DNA of 64,000 bases from Betaproteobacteria bacterium. Its GTDB lineage: Bacteria; Pseudomonadota; Gammaproteobacteria; Burkholderiales; Burkholderiaceae_D. The DNA lies in the NCBI GenBank assembly GCA_025362735.1, contig JANYFL010000038.1, positions 62,001 through 126,000 on the forward strand, in the 5' to 3' direction. The position numbers and the translations under genes are program-made. The notes beneath the pieces were generated by a model that was given only the letters and a program-made list of their open reading frames with translations, was not told the DNA's origin and made no database searches. Shown piece after piece: positions 45,238 through 54,084 of this stretch. Positions within the stretch are counted from its first letter, which is position 1. Every line of letters begins with the position of its first letter.

Positions 45238-46203
45238 TTAGTGAGATCGAGTAAAAATCTTTGTAAATGCAAGAGGCAGATAGAAATAACTCAAGGGATC
45301 CATTCTCAAGTGTTTGCCCAAGAATCTAAAAGACAGTTTCTTTCGGTGAGAAATGCGGTGAAGAAGGTCTTGTGCAAATGCAACTCTCAGACCACGAATA
45401 CTCGAAAGAATATGCTCGTTCTGAGCTGCCGTAACAGGAAACAAGCGGTAAGTAATTTTTTTGAACTTGAGTTCGTTATGTACTCTGAGCAGATGCTCTT
45501 CACTACCCCAATCTACGCCGGAATAAACATTCACTCCTTTGCCATAACGGGCACCAATCTGACTGGAGAAAGCGATTCTGGCGCCTCTGTATGCCAGTTC
45601 CATCCAGAACAAATAGTCTTCTCCGGCATTGGTAAATTCCACGCGGAAACGTTGATCTGCAAAACGTTTGAAGCTATAGACAACGGTTGACGTCCCGATC
45701 ACATTGCCGCGAATAATCTGATCCAGCATGTCACCTTGATATGCATGCAGCCCTGATGGCGCACCGGGCAACACAGGATGTTGATCGGTTTTAATTCGAC
45801 CTGCGCGAGCAAAGGCGCTGATGTTCTGGTTGAGTTGAAAGTGATCGGCAAAGTAGAAGTCAAACCCCGCATCAAGTGCTGCAGTGGCGCGCGCGAGGTG
45901 ATCGGGAACCCATTCGTCATCGGAGTCGAGAAAGGCAAGGTAAATCGTCTCAGGTGCAGCATGATTCAAGCCGGTATTCCGGGCGGCGCCAGGGCCACCG
46001 TTCACTTGGGTAATGACTTGAACAGTGCAGGAGGGTGGCAGCGTAATGCCTGCCAATTCGGGTTCGACCGGTGCGGGCGAAGCATCATCAATGATCAAAA
46101 CGTGAACAGGCTGTCCACAGGAATGTTGAGCGGCAATGCTTGCAAGCGCCCGATGAAGAACTCCGGCCTGCTTTTGATAGTAAGGAATGACGACAGTGAT
46201 CAT
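45238..46203 (-). CDS. Glycosyltransferase family 2
   Basis: A 321-residue GT-A protein. VVIPYYQKQAGVLHRALASI, LIIDDASPAPVEPEL and YLAFLDSDDEWVPDHLARA define the fold and metal motif. GEDYLFWMELAYRGAR is the later conserved acidic segment. It sits between the flippase and the deacetylase genes in the minus-strand operon. Linkage is unknown. Confidence 0.85.
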   Translation of the reverse strand: MITVVIPYYQKQAGVLHRALASIAAQHSCGQPVHVLIIDDASPAPVEPELAGITLPPSCTVQVITQVNGGPGAARNTGLNHAAPETIYLAFLDSDDEWVPDHLARATAALDAGFDFYFADHFQLNQNISAFARAGRIKTDQHPVLPGAPSGLHAYQGDMLDQIIRGNVIGTSTVVYSFKRFADQRFRVEFTNAGEDYLFWMELAYRGARIAFSSQIGARYGKGVNVYSGVDWGSEEHLLRVHNELKFKKITYRLFPVTAAQNEHILSSIRGLRVAFAQDLLHRISHRKKLSFRFLGKHLRMDPLSYFYLPLAFTKIFTRSH

Positions 46204-46235
46204 GGATGTCGTGTTATTTCATCGAAGAATAAAAA

Positions 46236-47201
46236 TCACAACTGCGGATAAGCATTCGGCTGGCGCATTAGATTCTGAGCCATTTGCATCAAGAAACGCG
46301 TACGGGTTGTGCCCCAAGGCGAGAAGCGTCGCAGTTGAAAGAGATTGTCTCCGTGCCTCGACGTTCCCCAAGTGGTTGTAACCGCCGCATCAAAGCCGAG
46401 ATCACGCACCATGTCGACGTGGGCCCGTTCGTAGTCACGATTTGGCTTGCCATTGGGGTAAGCGAACAAAGTAATGCGATGGCCGAGGATCTCTTCCAGC
46501 CTGGTGCGCCCTGTAGCGATCTCAGTCCGCGCAACTTCGGAAGAGAGTCTGGCAAGAATGGGATGCGAGCAGGTGTGCGCACCGATAGTCATTTTGGCTT
46601 GGTGCATGGCTCGAATTTGCAGCGCAGTCATCATCAGCTCGGGGGAAGGTTCGACCTCCACTTTTTGAGCAAGACCATCGACGGTCGTTTGCCGAGTATG
46701 GATATCGAGATACTTGATTTGATCAATGAGCGCATCAATGGCGTTTCGACGTGAGGCGGCATCAGATAAATCAAAGCGCCCAAACGCATCAGCATCAAAT
46801 AGTCCCACGGGAGCTTGGCGCACCGTTTCAATGATTTGGTCGTTCCACATGCAACCGCCATCGGTAAAACCAGTCGAGATGAAAAACGTCGCGGTCAGAC
46901 CGTGTTTTTGCAGAATGGGCAGGGCCACACTGTAGTTGTCTTCATAGCCGTCATCGAAAGTAATGGCTAGAGCGCGACTGGGTAAAGTCCCTTCACGCAA
47001 ATGCTTTACCGCATCGGGCAGTGACAAGACATTGAAGGCGGATTTGATCCACGACAGCGTGGCATCAAAACGTGAGGCGTACATTTCTTCCGGGAAAATG
47101 GGATCTTGAACCGGCAGAACACGATGCCAGATCAAGATGGAAAGACGTGCACGCGTGCCTGAGGGCGATAATAGAGAAAACAATTTTTTCACTGCAGACA
47201 T
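46236..47201 (-). CDS. Polysaccharide deacetylase (NodB domain)
   Basis: A 321-residue carbohydrate esterase family 4 protein. LAITFDDGYEDNY holds the catalytic Asp pair, IGAHTCSHPILARLS the metal-binding His pair, and FAYPNGKPNRDYER the later Asp/Arg motif. It could deacetylate an amino sugar in the exported polymer. The ATG (47199-47201) shares a base with the upstream O-ligase stop in a TGATG junction; the longer frame to 47420 lies inside that gene. No clear signal peptide. Confidence 0.86.
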   Translation of the reverse strand: MSAVKKLFSLLSPSGTRARLSILIWHRVLPVQDPIFPEEMYASRFDATLSWIKSAFNVLSLPDAVKHLREGTLPSRALAITFDDGYEDNYSVALPILQKHGLTATFFISTGFTDGGCMWNDQIIETVRQAPVGLFDADAFGRFDLSDAASRRNAIDALIDQIKYLDIHTRQTTVDGLAQKVEVEPSPELMMTALQIRAMHQAKMTIGAHTCSHPILARLSSEVARTEIATGRTRLEEILGHRITLFAYPNGKPNRDYERAHVDMVRDLGFDAAVTTTWGTSRHGDNLFQLRRFSPWGTTRTRFLMQMAQNLMRQPNAYPQL

Positions 47202-48502
47202 CAGGTCGAATTCGTAGCCGTCGGCTGTGGACCTAGGCTTTTCGTTTGTCGGAACGCAGCCATTTTGCTGCCTTGGCTTTCCTCTATCAAACGACGTAAG
47301 GCAACAATGAGCACCATTTGATAGTAGGGCATATCCCAATAAGCCAGACTCAGGAACGCACCGCCGACGAGATAACCGATTTGACTCACCTGGATCATGC
47401 GCGCAAGGTTCCCCATCCATTCTTTGCCAGGCTGAGTTCCTATGTTACGAATAATCCAGTTTGCGGATAGCCAGGTTTGGAGCCAGAGCGCCAGGAAAAG
47501 AAAAAGGCCAATAAATCCGTGCTCACCCAATATCTGGAAATAAATACTGTGGGCGGCGTGAACGTCAGATGGGTTCGGCGCATAAAGGTTGAACACGACG
47601 GGGTTGTAAATCTCAAAGCCGCCACCGGTAATCCGGGAGGTCGCCAGATTCCAGGCCATATGCCAGGCATTGATCCGGCCCATTGCTGATTCATCTTCGT
47701 TATAGGTTTTGATCGTTTCCATCCGGGCAAACCATTCGTCTGGCAGGAAGTTGATCACAAACGGGGTCGCCGCAATAATCAAGACAATCAACAGGAACTT
47801 GTTTTTGCTCTTGTAAACGAAGAAGGTCAGCATACCCACGATGGCGAGTAAGCCTCCGCGCGAATGGCTGCCCAATGCACAAAGCAGGGAAAGGGGCATT
47901 GCCGCCAACAATCCCCATTTTTGCCAGCGTTTCGATACCTGAGTCGATAGAAAAGAAAGCATGGGGATGACCATGATTGCGGCCACCGCAAAGCTATTGT
48001 TGTCCTCAATAAAAGATTCTGGTGGCCCCCAGACACGATAACTTCCGCCTGTAATCAGCGTAAAAAAACCGCCTTTGGCGCTCAGGAATCCGATGGAGAG
48101 CGTCATGACCCACATCATGATTTTGATATGCCGTTCGGTCACAATCACCGACATCGCAAGGATGGTCATCAAATAGATTTTGAATACCTTGGATAACATT
48201 TCCGTGCTGCCACTCGGTGAAAAAGCAAACACCGTCGTGATGCCAACCCAGACAATGAATAGCATCAGCGTAATGGCCGGGCCATTTGTCGGCGTGCGCT
48301 TGGGTTCTTTTGATGTGAACATCGCCAGCATGGTTACTGCGGCCGCTGCTACTCCGAAAGGCAAGCTATAGGCAAAAGTCCAGGAATAGCGATGGGGATT
48401 CAGCAGGCTGATAAAGGTCCAGACCGCAATCCCGACCCATGGACGGGTCAGCCCATAGCAAAGAGCGACAAAGACGCCAATGACTAAAACAATGTCGCGC
48501 AT
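47201..48502 (-). CDS. O-glycosylation ligase / Wzy-like polymerase, exosortase-A-system type
   Basis: A 433-residue membrane protein with about 10-12 hydrophobic segments and a Wzy_C domain. The start MRDIVLVIGVFVALCYGLTR, then WTFISLLNPHRYSWTFA, a periplasmic SRGGLLA loop and HAAHSIYFQILGEHG resemble the putative O-glycosylation ligases linked to exosortase A and PEP-CTERM sorting. It would polymerise or transfer a lipid-linked glycan. Neither an exosortase nor a PEP-CTERM protein is visible here. It is first gene of the minus-strand island. Confidence 0.83.
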   Translation of the reverse strand: MRDIVLVIGVFVALCYGLTRPWVGIAVWTFISLLNPHRYSWTFAYSLPFGVAAAAVTMLAMFTSKEPKRTPTNGPAITLMLFIVWVGITTVFAFSPSGSTEMLSKVFKIYLMTILAMSVIVTERHIKIMMWVMTLSIGFLSAKGGFFTLITGGSYRVWGPPESFIEDNNSFAVAAIMVIPMLSFLSTQVSKRWQKWGLLAAMPLSLLCALGSHSRGGLLAIVGMLTFFVYKSKNKFLLIVLIIAATPFVINFLPDEWFARMETIKTYNEDESAMGRINAWHMAWNLATSRITGGGFEIYNPVVFNLYAPNPSDVHAAHSIYFQILGEHGFIGLFLFLALWLQTWLSANWIIRNIGTQPGKEWMGNLARMIQVSQIGYLVGGAFLSLAYWDMPYYQMVLIVALRRLIEESQGSKMAAFRQTKSLGPQPTATNST

Positions 48503-48726
48503 GGATAAAAGAAGCGAATAACGGGATGCACAGGGATGCCTACAATTGGTTTGAGGGTATGCAAAAGCGGCATTATTTAGTGATTATGTCCGGGTAAAGA
48601 GCAGCAATGGTCTGCTCATGAGATTTGGCTGGGTCAGTACAATAGACAGCCGAATGGTCACTAATTTTACGGTATCTCGTCACATTACTTGAAGACTTGC
48701 GATCAATGCCCGGGCAATAACGATTT

Positions 48727-49602
48727 ATGAACGATCCCCTCGTCTACCTTAGCATTGACGGTCATGCCGAAATGCTGTCATTGTCGGAGGCGCGCATTCC
48801 GGTGCTGGATCGTGGTTTTATCTTTGGCGATGGGGTTTACGAGGTCGTGCCGGTCTATGGGCGGTTGCCGTTCCGATTGGACCATCACCTGAAACGGTTG
48901 GAGCGCAGTCTGGCGGCGATCCGCATTGAGAATCCCTTTGATACCACAGGTTGGAAACATCGTATTGCGCAGTTAATTGCATCGTTTCCGGCGGACGACC
49001 AATTTGTTTATATGCAGATCACACGCGGTGTAGCTAAGCGCGGACATGCGTTTCCGAAAGACACGGTCCCAACCGTTTTCATGATGACCAGCCCACTGGT
49101 GTTGCCGACAGACGAGATGCGGACGCAAGGCGTTGCGGTTGTGAGTGCGCAGGACAATCGCTGGCTGCGGTGTGATATTAAATCGACCTCGCTGCTCGGT
49201 AATGTACTGATGGCACAGTATGCGGCTGAACAAGGGGTGACCGAAACCATCTTGTTTCGCGATGGTTTTCTGACCGAGGGATCGTCGACCAATGTTTGGG
49301 TTGTTAAGGACGGCGTGTTACTTGCGCCGCCGCGTGACAACCGCATGCTGGAGGGTATTCGCTACGCCTTTTTGCTGGAACTGGCGGCGGCGCACGGATT
49401 GAAAGTGGAGTGCAGGCCGATTGCGGAAACTGAAGTACGTCAGGCGGATGAGCTCTTGCTGTCCTCGGCCACGAAGGAAGTCTTGCCGATAACGCGGCTG
49501 GATGGTCAGCTTGTAGGTCAGGGTGCAGGGGCAGGCAAGCCGGGGCCCGTTTACGAAAAACTGTATGCCTGGTATCAGCAAGCGAAACGGGAAGCTCGAT
49601 AG
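48727..49602 (+). CDS. dat: D-amino-acid transaminase (class IV aminotransferase)
   Basis: A 291-residue PLP enzyme. RGFIFGDGVYEVVPVYGRLP, KSTSLLGNVLMAQYAAEQG (containing the PLP lysine region), EGSSTNVWVV and LLLSSATKEVLPITRLDG are class IV signatures; VYEVVPVY and the D-alanine-aminotransferase-like loop favour a D-amino-acid enzyme over IlvE or PabC. It can supply D-Ala/D-Glu for the cell wall. Usual neighbours dacC and DUF493 are displaced by 13 kb and 2.8 kb respectively. Confidence 0.86.
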   Translation: MNDPLVYLSIDGHAEMLSLSEARIPVLDRGFIFGDGVYEVVPVYGRLPFRLDHHLKRLERSLAAIRIENPFDTTGWKHRIAQLIASFPADDQFVYMQITRGVAKRGHAFPKDTVPTVFMMTSPLVLPTDEMRTQGVAVVSAQDNRWLRCDIKSTSLLGNVLMAQYAAEQGVTETILFRDGFLTEGSSTNVWVVKDGVLLAPPRDNRMLEGIRYAFLLELAAAHGLKVECRPIAETEVRQADELLLSSATKEVLPITRLDGQLVGQGAGAGKPGPVYEKLYAWYQQAKREAR

Positions 49603-49649
49603 TGCTTCACTTTACTGTTCGTAGTGATTTTCCATCCACCCTTCGATAC

Positions 49650-49677
49650 GCCTGCTTATTGTGTCCAATAAGCAGGC
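49650..49677. other. 12-bp perfect hairpin after dat
   Basis: GCCTGCTTATTG, loop TGTC, then CAATAAGCAGGC. It lies 48 bp after the dat stop and 70 bp before the next ATG. The stem is very stable but is followed by ACTCAGG rather than a T tract, so it may protect the dat mRNA 3' end instead of ending transcription by itself. Confidence 0.55.
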
Positions 49678-49747
49678 ACTCAGGGCGAACGGAAAATTGT
49701 TTGAGCCGTCGGCAAACTGAACTGCAATCTGCGGTCTGGAAAGTTTG

Positions 49748-51382
49748 ATGACTACATCGCTGCAACCCTATGACGCCGTAATCATCGGTGGCGGCCATAA
49801 CGGCTTGGTTTGCGCTTGCTATCTTGCGGCACGCGGACTCAAGGTGCGTGTTCTGGAACGGCGTCATGTCCTCGGGGGCGCGGCGGTCACCGAAGAATTT
49901 CATCCGGGCTTTCGTAACAGCACGGCGAGTTATACCGTCAGCTTGCTGCATCCATCGGTGATTCGCGATTTAAAGTTGTATGAACATGGCTTGCGCATTG
50001 TCGAGCGCCCCTTCTCAAATTTCCTGCCGCTACAAGATGGATCATCTTTCTTGAAATTGGGCGGTGGACTCGAAGCGACGCAACGTGAAGTCGCCAAATT
50101 CTCGCCTCGTGATGCCGAGCGTTTGCCTGCCTATTACGCCATGCTGGATCGCGTCGTGGCTGTGTTGCGTAGTCTGTTGCAGAAGACGCCGCCCAATATC
50201 GGCGACAAAGGTTTTGCGACGTTTGTGGATTGGGCGCGAGCCTTCAGCACGAGTCGACAATTCGGCAAGCTTGATTTGCCGGGCAAGCGTGACTTGCTGG
50301 CCTTGTTCACACAAAGTGCAGGCGATTTACTCGATCAATGGTTCGAATCGGAACCGATCAAAGCAGCTCTGGGTTTCGATTCCATTGTGGGTCATTACGC
50401 CAGTCCCTACACACCCGGCTCGGCTTATGTGCTGCTGCATCACGTGTTTGGCGAAGTCAACGGCAAGTCCGGTACCTGGGGACATGCAATCGGTGGCATG
50501 GGTGCGATTACGCAAGCGATGGCGAAGGAAGCGCTTGCACGAGGTGTCGAGTTGTCCGTCAATCAGCCAGTGTTGCAGGTACTGATCAAGCAGGACAAGG
50601 CGGTTGGGGTTGTATTGGAAGACGGCAGCGAAATTCATGCGAAGCAGGTCATTGCCAACGTCAATCCAAAGTTGTTGTTTGGACGCATGGTTGCGGCGGA
50701 ACGCTTACCAGATGACTTCAACCAGCGTATGCAGAATTACCGTTGTGGTTCTGGCACCTTCCGCATGAATGTGGCGCTCTCCGAATTGCCTGATTTCGTT
50801 GCATTACCGGGAACCCATCAGCAAGCGCACCATGGTGCGGGCATTGTTCTCGCGCCCTCGCTCGCGTATATGGAGCAGGCTTACTTTGATGCGCGACAGT
50901 ACGGCTGGAGTCTGCGACCGGTAGTGGAAATGCTGATTCCGAGCACCGTTGATGACAGTCTTGCACCACAAGGCCAACATGTAGCCAGCCTGTTTTGTCA
51001 GCAGTTTGCACCGCATCTTGATGCGACTCGATTCCCACAGGGCTGGGCCGGCAACGCTGACCTTAGCCCGCGTGAAGCCGCTGCCGATACCATCATTGAA
51101 ACGGTGACGCGCTTTGCGCCCAATTTCCAGGCGAGCGTCATCGCCAGACAGATTCATTCGCCCGAAGATCTTGAAACCAAGTTTGGCCTGGTCGATGGCG
51201 ATATTTTTCATGGCAAACTGAGTCTCGACCAGTTGTTCTCAGCACGGCCTGTGTTGGGTCATGCCGATTACCGCACACCGGTTCGTAATCTTTATTTGTG
51301 TGGTTCCGGCACGCATCCGGGTGGGGGCGTTACGGGATTGCCGGGCCAGAATGCGGCACGGGAAATTCTGCGGGATAATTGA
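49748..51382 (+). CDS. PYROXD2/phytoene-desaturase-like FAD oxidoreductase
   Basis: A 544-residue flavoprotein of the CrtI-like group. AVIIGGGHNGLVCACYLAARG is the N-terminal dinucleotide loop (quoted in part: GGGHNGLVCACYLAARG), followed by VLERRHVLGGAAVTEEFHPG; the C-terminus has LYLCGSGTHPGGGVTGLPG, the usual FAD contact. PYROXD2-type proteins are not carotenoid enzymes as far as known. No carotenoid genes are near. The frame starts with ATG 49748 preceded by TTG 49745. Confidence 0.85.
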   Translation: MTTSLQPYDAVIIGGGHNGLVCACYLAARGLKVRVLERRHVLGGAAVTEEFHPGFRNSTASYTVSLLHPSVIRDLKLYEHGLRIVERPFSNFLPLQDGSSFLKLGGGLEATQREVAKFSPRDAERLPAYYAMLDRVVAVLRSLLQKTPPNIGDKGFATFVDWARAFSTSRQFGKLDLPGKRDLLALFTQSAGDLLDQWFESEPIKAALGFDSIVGHYASPYTPGSAYVLLHHVFGEVNGKSGTWGHAIGGMGAITQAMAKEALARGVELSVNQPVLQVLIKQDKAVGVVLEDGSEIHAKQVIANVNPKLLFGRMVAAERLPDDFNQRMQNYRCGSGTFRMNVALSELPDFVALPGTHQQAHHGAGIVLAPSLAYMEQAYFDARQYGWSLRPVVEMLIPSTVDDSLAPQGQHVASLFCQQFAPHLDATRFPQGWAGNADLSPREAAADTIIETVTRFAPNFQASVIARQIHSPEDLETKFGLVDGDIFHGKLSLDQLFSARPVLGHADYRTPVRNLYLCGSGTHPGGGVTGLPGQNAAREILRDN

Positions 51383-51479
51383 TGCAGTAACAAAGCAGCA
51401 TGGTTGGTTTTGTTCCCTGCCCTTCAAGGGGAGGAGTCCTTAAGCGTTTCCGCCCCATCGACCCTGAAGGAACTGCATC

Positions 51480-52346
51480 ATGAAATGGCAAGATGGTCGT
51501 GAAAGTCAGAATGTAGAAGACCGGCGTGGCAGCGGTGGCGGGGGCGGTCGTTTTCCGGGTGGCGGCAAGATCGGCATCGGCACGATTGTCATTGCACTGG
51601 CAGCCTCTTATTTCTTTGGCATTGATCCGAGTGTGATTCTCGGTTTGGCAGGCTCAGGCAATCCCACGACCCAGCAACCTCAGTCCCAACTCACCAATGA
51701 CGAAATGGGCAAGTTCATCAAGGTCGTGTTGGGCGACACAGAAGACACTTGGGCTGCCATTTTCAAGCGATCGGGTCAGGACTATCGCCAGCCGCACCTT
51801 GTTTTGTTTTCCAATTCGACTTCCACCGATTGCGGTCAGGGAAACGCGGCCTCGGGTCCGTTCTACTGTCCTGCTGACGAGACGGTGTACATCGATCTGA
51901 ATTTTTACGAGTTGCTGCGAACCCGTTTCAAAGCCTCGGGGGATTTTGCGCAAGCCTATGTGATTGCCCATGAAGTGGGTCATCACGTACAGAATATGCT
52001 GGGTGCGACGGCCAAAATGCAGGACTTGCGCGGGCGTTTGTCCGAGGCTGATTTCAACAAGGTTTCGGTGCGAATGGAATTACAGGCTGATTGTTACGCG
52101 GGAGTGTGGGCACATCGTCTCAAAACCGGACAAAGTCCGATCAAGCTGGATCCCGGTGATGTTGAGGAGGCCCTCAATGCTGCCGCAGCTATTGGTGACG
52201 ATACCCTGCAAAAGCAGGCGACGGGCCACGTCGTGCCGGAGAGCTTTACGCATGGAACATCACAACTTCGCGTGACCTGGCTTAAACAAGGTATCGACAG
52301 CGGTGACATGAACTCATGCGATACGTTTGATGGGGTATGGAATTAA
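51480..52346 (+). CDS. ypfJ: Neutral zinc metallopeptidase, YpfJ family
   Basis: A 288-residue predicted membrane-anchored metalloprotease. The N-terminal MKWQDGRESQNVEDRRG is the family signature, a glycine-rich stretch and one transmembrane helix follow (about residues 36-62), and the zinc site is VIAHEVGHHVQNMLG (HEVGHH, H164 and H168 by rough count) with a distal ELQADCYAGVWAH. Substrates are unknown. It lies between the flavoprotein and DUF493 genes. Confidence 0.93.
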   Translation: MKWQDGRESQNVEDRRGSGGGGGRFPGGGKIGIGTIVIALAASYFFGIDPSVILGLAGSGNPTTQQPQSQLTNDEMGKFIKVVLGDTEDTWAAIFKRSGQDYRQPHLVLFSNSTSTDCGQGNAASGPFYCPADETVYIDLNFYELLRTRFKASGDFAQAYVIAHEVGHHVQNMLGATAKMQDLRGRLSEADFNKVSVRMELQADCYAGVWAHRLKTGQSPIKLDPGDVEEALNAAAAIGDDTLQKQATGHVVPESFTHGTSQLRVTWLKQGIDSGDMNSCDTFDGVWN

Positions 52347-52397
52347 CCGACGCTGAAAGCGCTGCATTGAAAACATTTTGCATCAGGAGTTTTTTGT

Positions 52398-52664
52398 ATG
52401 GCTGAGCTCGACAGCATCATCGAATATCCACTCGATTTTCCCATCAAGGTGATGGGGCTGAATGAGCCGGAATTTGTCGCGCTGGTCAGTGCGCTGGTCT
52501 TGCAGTACGCGCCGGATTTTGATTTGGCGACACTGGAATCGAGACCTTCGCGCGAAGGCAAGTATGTGAGTCTGACCGCGACCATCAACGCGACTAGCCG
52601 CGAGCAGCTTGATGACTTGTATCGTGCCTTATCAAGTCACCCGATGGTGAAGATGGCGTTGTAG
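52398..52664 (+). CDS. DUF493/YbeD-family protein
   Basis: An 88-residue small protein. IEYPLDFPIKVMGLNEPEFV at the start, SREGKYVSLTATINATSREQ and LDDLYRALSSHPMVKMAL at the end are the YbeD signature, an ACT-like fold. It normally precedes lipB and lipA in beta- and gammaproteobacteria; here no lipB follows. Instead its last 71 bp overlap the converging histidine kinase gene. Confidence 0.92.
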   Translation: MAELDSIIEYPLDFPIKVMGLNEPEFVALVSALVLQYAPDFDLATLESRPSREGKYVSLTATINATSREQLDDLYRALSSHPMVKMAL

Positions 52665-54084
52665 TCGTATTCGCATTCGTCGTTATATCGCTGCGAGACT
52701 CGGAACTGCGCCCAATCGGAAAAATCAGGGCTGCGCGCAGGCCGCCGCCAGGCGCATCACTCAATTCAATCCGCCCACCGTGCAGCTTGGTGACGTTTTG
52801 AACAACGGCCAGACCCAGGCCACAATGACCGGAATCACTGCGAGCGGCGTCCAGCCGGGCAAATGGTTGGAGTGCTTGTTCACGCATGTCATGGGGAATA
52901 CCAGGACCATGATCATCGACTTCGATTCGATAGCAATCTGATTTGCGTATGCCGCGCACACGCACGGGTGCTGCGCCATGCGTCAGCGCGTTGCTGACCA
53001 GATTATCGATCGCACGATCAATGGCAATGCGGTCTGCAGCAAAGCTATAAAGATCGACCCGCTGCAGGACAACATCTTGACCTGTTCCATGCCAGGATTC
53101 AATGCGATTCATGATCAGCGAATGAATGTCGACACGTTCGAATTTGCTTTGATCATTGTCGAGCCCACGCAGATAGGCAACGAATTGATTAGCGATACGT
53201 TCGACTTCGCTAAAGTCTCTTTCAAAGCCGCGTTTGGTTTCAGCTTCTTCGGGGCTGTCCATCAATGCCAGTCTGAGTTTGGCTCGGGTCAGCGGGGCGC
53301 GCAGATCATGCGGCAAACCTGCCAACATCACACGTCGTTCAGCATCGTGATCGGCAAGACGTTCAGCCATGGAATTGAATTGACTGGTCACGGCGCGCAC
53401 TTCGTCTGGTCCAGCCAACGGTAGTTGCGGGCGCTGTCCCAATTCAAAATTTCCTGCGGCCTGAGCCAGCGCACGCAAAGGTCGCGACAGCTGCAACACA
53501 TAAAGCGAAACCAGTGTGACCACCAACATCACGCCTGCCACGATAGAAAAAATGATCGTCCAGGGAATGGGCGCCTGAAATCCCTGTGGTGGAATCATCA
53601 GCCACCAGTTGTCCTTATGCATACGGATCCACAGGATCTCATTGGGCGGCATGGTATGACGCACTGTACCGAAGCCATAACGTCGACTTAAATATCGTAC
53701 CAGATCATTCGAAAATATTCCGTTGTCATTCGGATCGTTCAGGCTGGCAATGTTTTGGTTCGTACCGCTTTCCATGCCATTGCGCTCATCTGCAACCAGG
53801 GATGGATCAAAGGTACGCAGCGCCGGCACCGGGGGGTCCTTGAGCAAACGAATCCGCATACCCGTATTGCCCACCAGATGCCGTGCCACTTCTTCTGGTG
53901 GCGAACGCTGCAGGGCGGTGCGCACCAATGAGACATAACTTCCCACGACTTCACGGCCACGTTGCTCTAAAAAGTCATAACGGAAGCGTGCGAATACGCC
54001 GAAAGTGATGGCTTCGCAGGCAATGATGGCGGCCATGGTCAGCAACAAGGTGCGCGCCCTTAGCGAGCGCGGAAAAAAATTCAC
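52594..54084 (-). CDS. EnvZ-like sensor histidine kinase
   Basis: A 496-residue inner-membrane kinase. Transmembrane segments lie at about residues 12-34 and 176-198 with a ~140-residue periplasmic sensor between, then a HAMP linker, phospho-acceptor LPHDLRAPLTR (H259) and ATPase motifs DHGPGIPHDMREQ and GHCGLGLAVVQ. HDLR-x-PLTR is EnvZ-like. The GTG start overlaps the regulator stop by four bases, so it is coupled to it. The last 25 or so residues are low-complexity Thr/Ser and overlap the DUF493 gene on the other strand. The signal sensed is unknown. Confidence 0.9.
   Translation of the reverse strand: MNFFPRSLRARTLLLTMAAIIACEAITFGVFARFRYDFLEQRGREVVGSYVSLVRTALQRSPPEEVARHLVGNTGMRIRLLKDPPVPALRTFDPSLVADERNGMESGTNQNIASLNDPNDNGIFSNDLVRYLSRRYGFGTVRHTMPPNEILWIRMHKDNWWLMIPPQGFQAPIPWTIIFSIVAGVMLVVTLVSLYVLQLSRPLRALAQAAGNFELGQRPQLPLAGPDEVRAVTSQFNSMAERLADHDAERRVMLAGLPHDLRAPLTRAKLRLALMDSPEEAETKRGFERDFSEVERIANQFVAYLRGLDNDQSKFERVDIHSLIMNRIESWHGTGQDVVLQRVDLYSFAADRIAIDRAIDNLVSNALTHGAAPVRVRGIRKSDCYRIEVDDHGPGIPHDMREQALQPFARLDAARSDSGHCGLGLAVVQNVTKLHGGRIELSDAPGGGLRAALIFPIGRSSESRSDITTNANTTTTPSSPSGDLIRHDTSHQAARG

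Noticed and set aside
47202-47420. Upstream extension of the polysaccharide deacetylase
   Set aside because: It would overlap the O-ligase by over 200 bp; the TGATG junction gives a better start at 47201.
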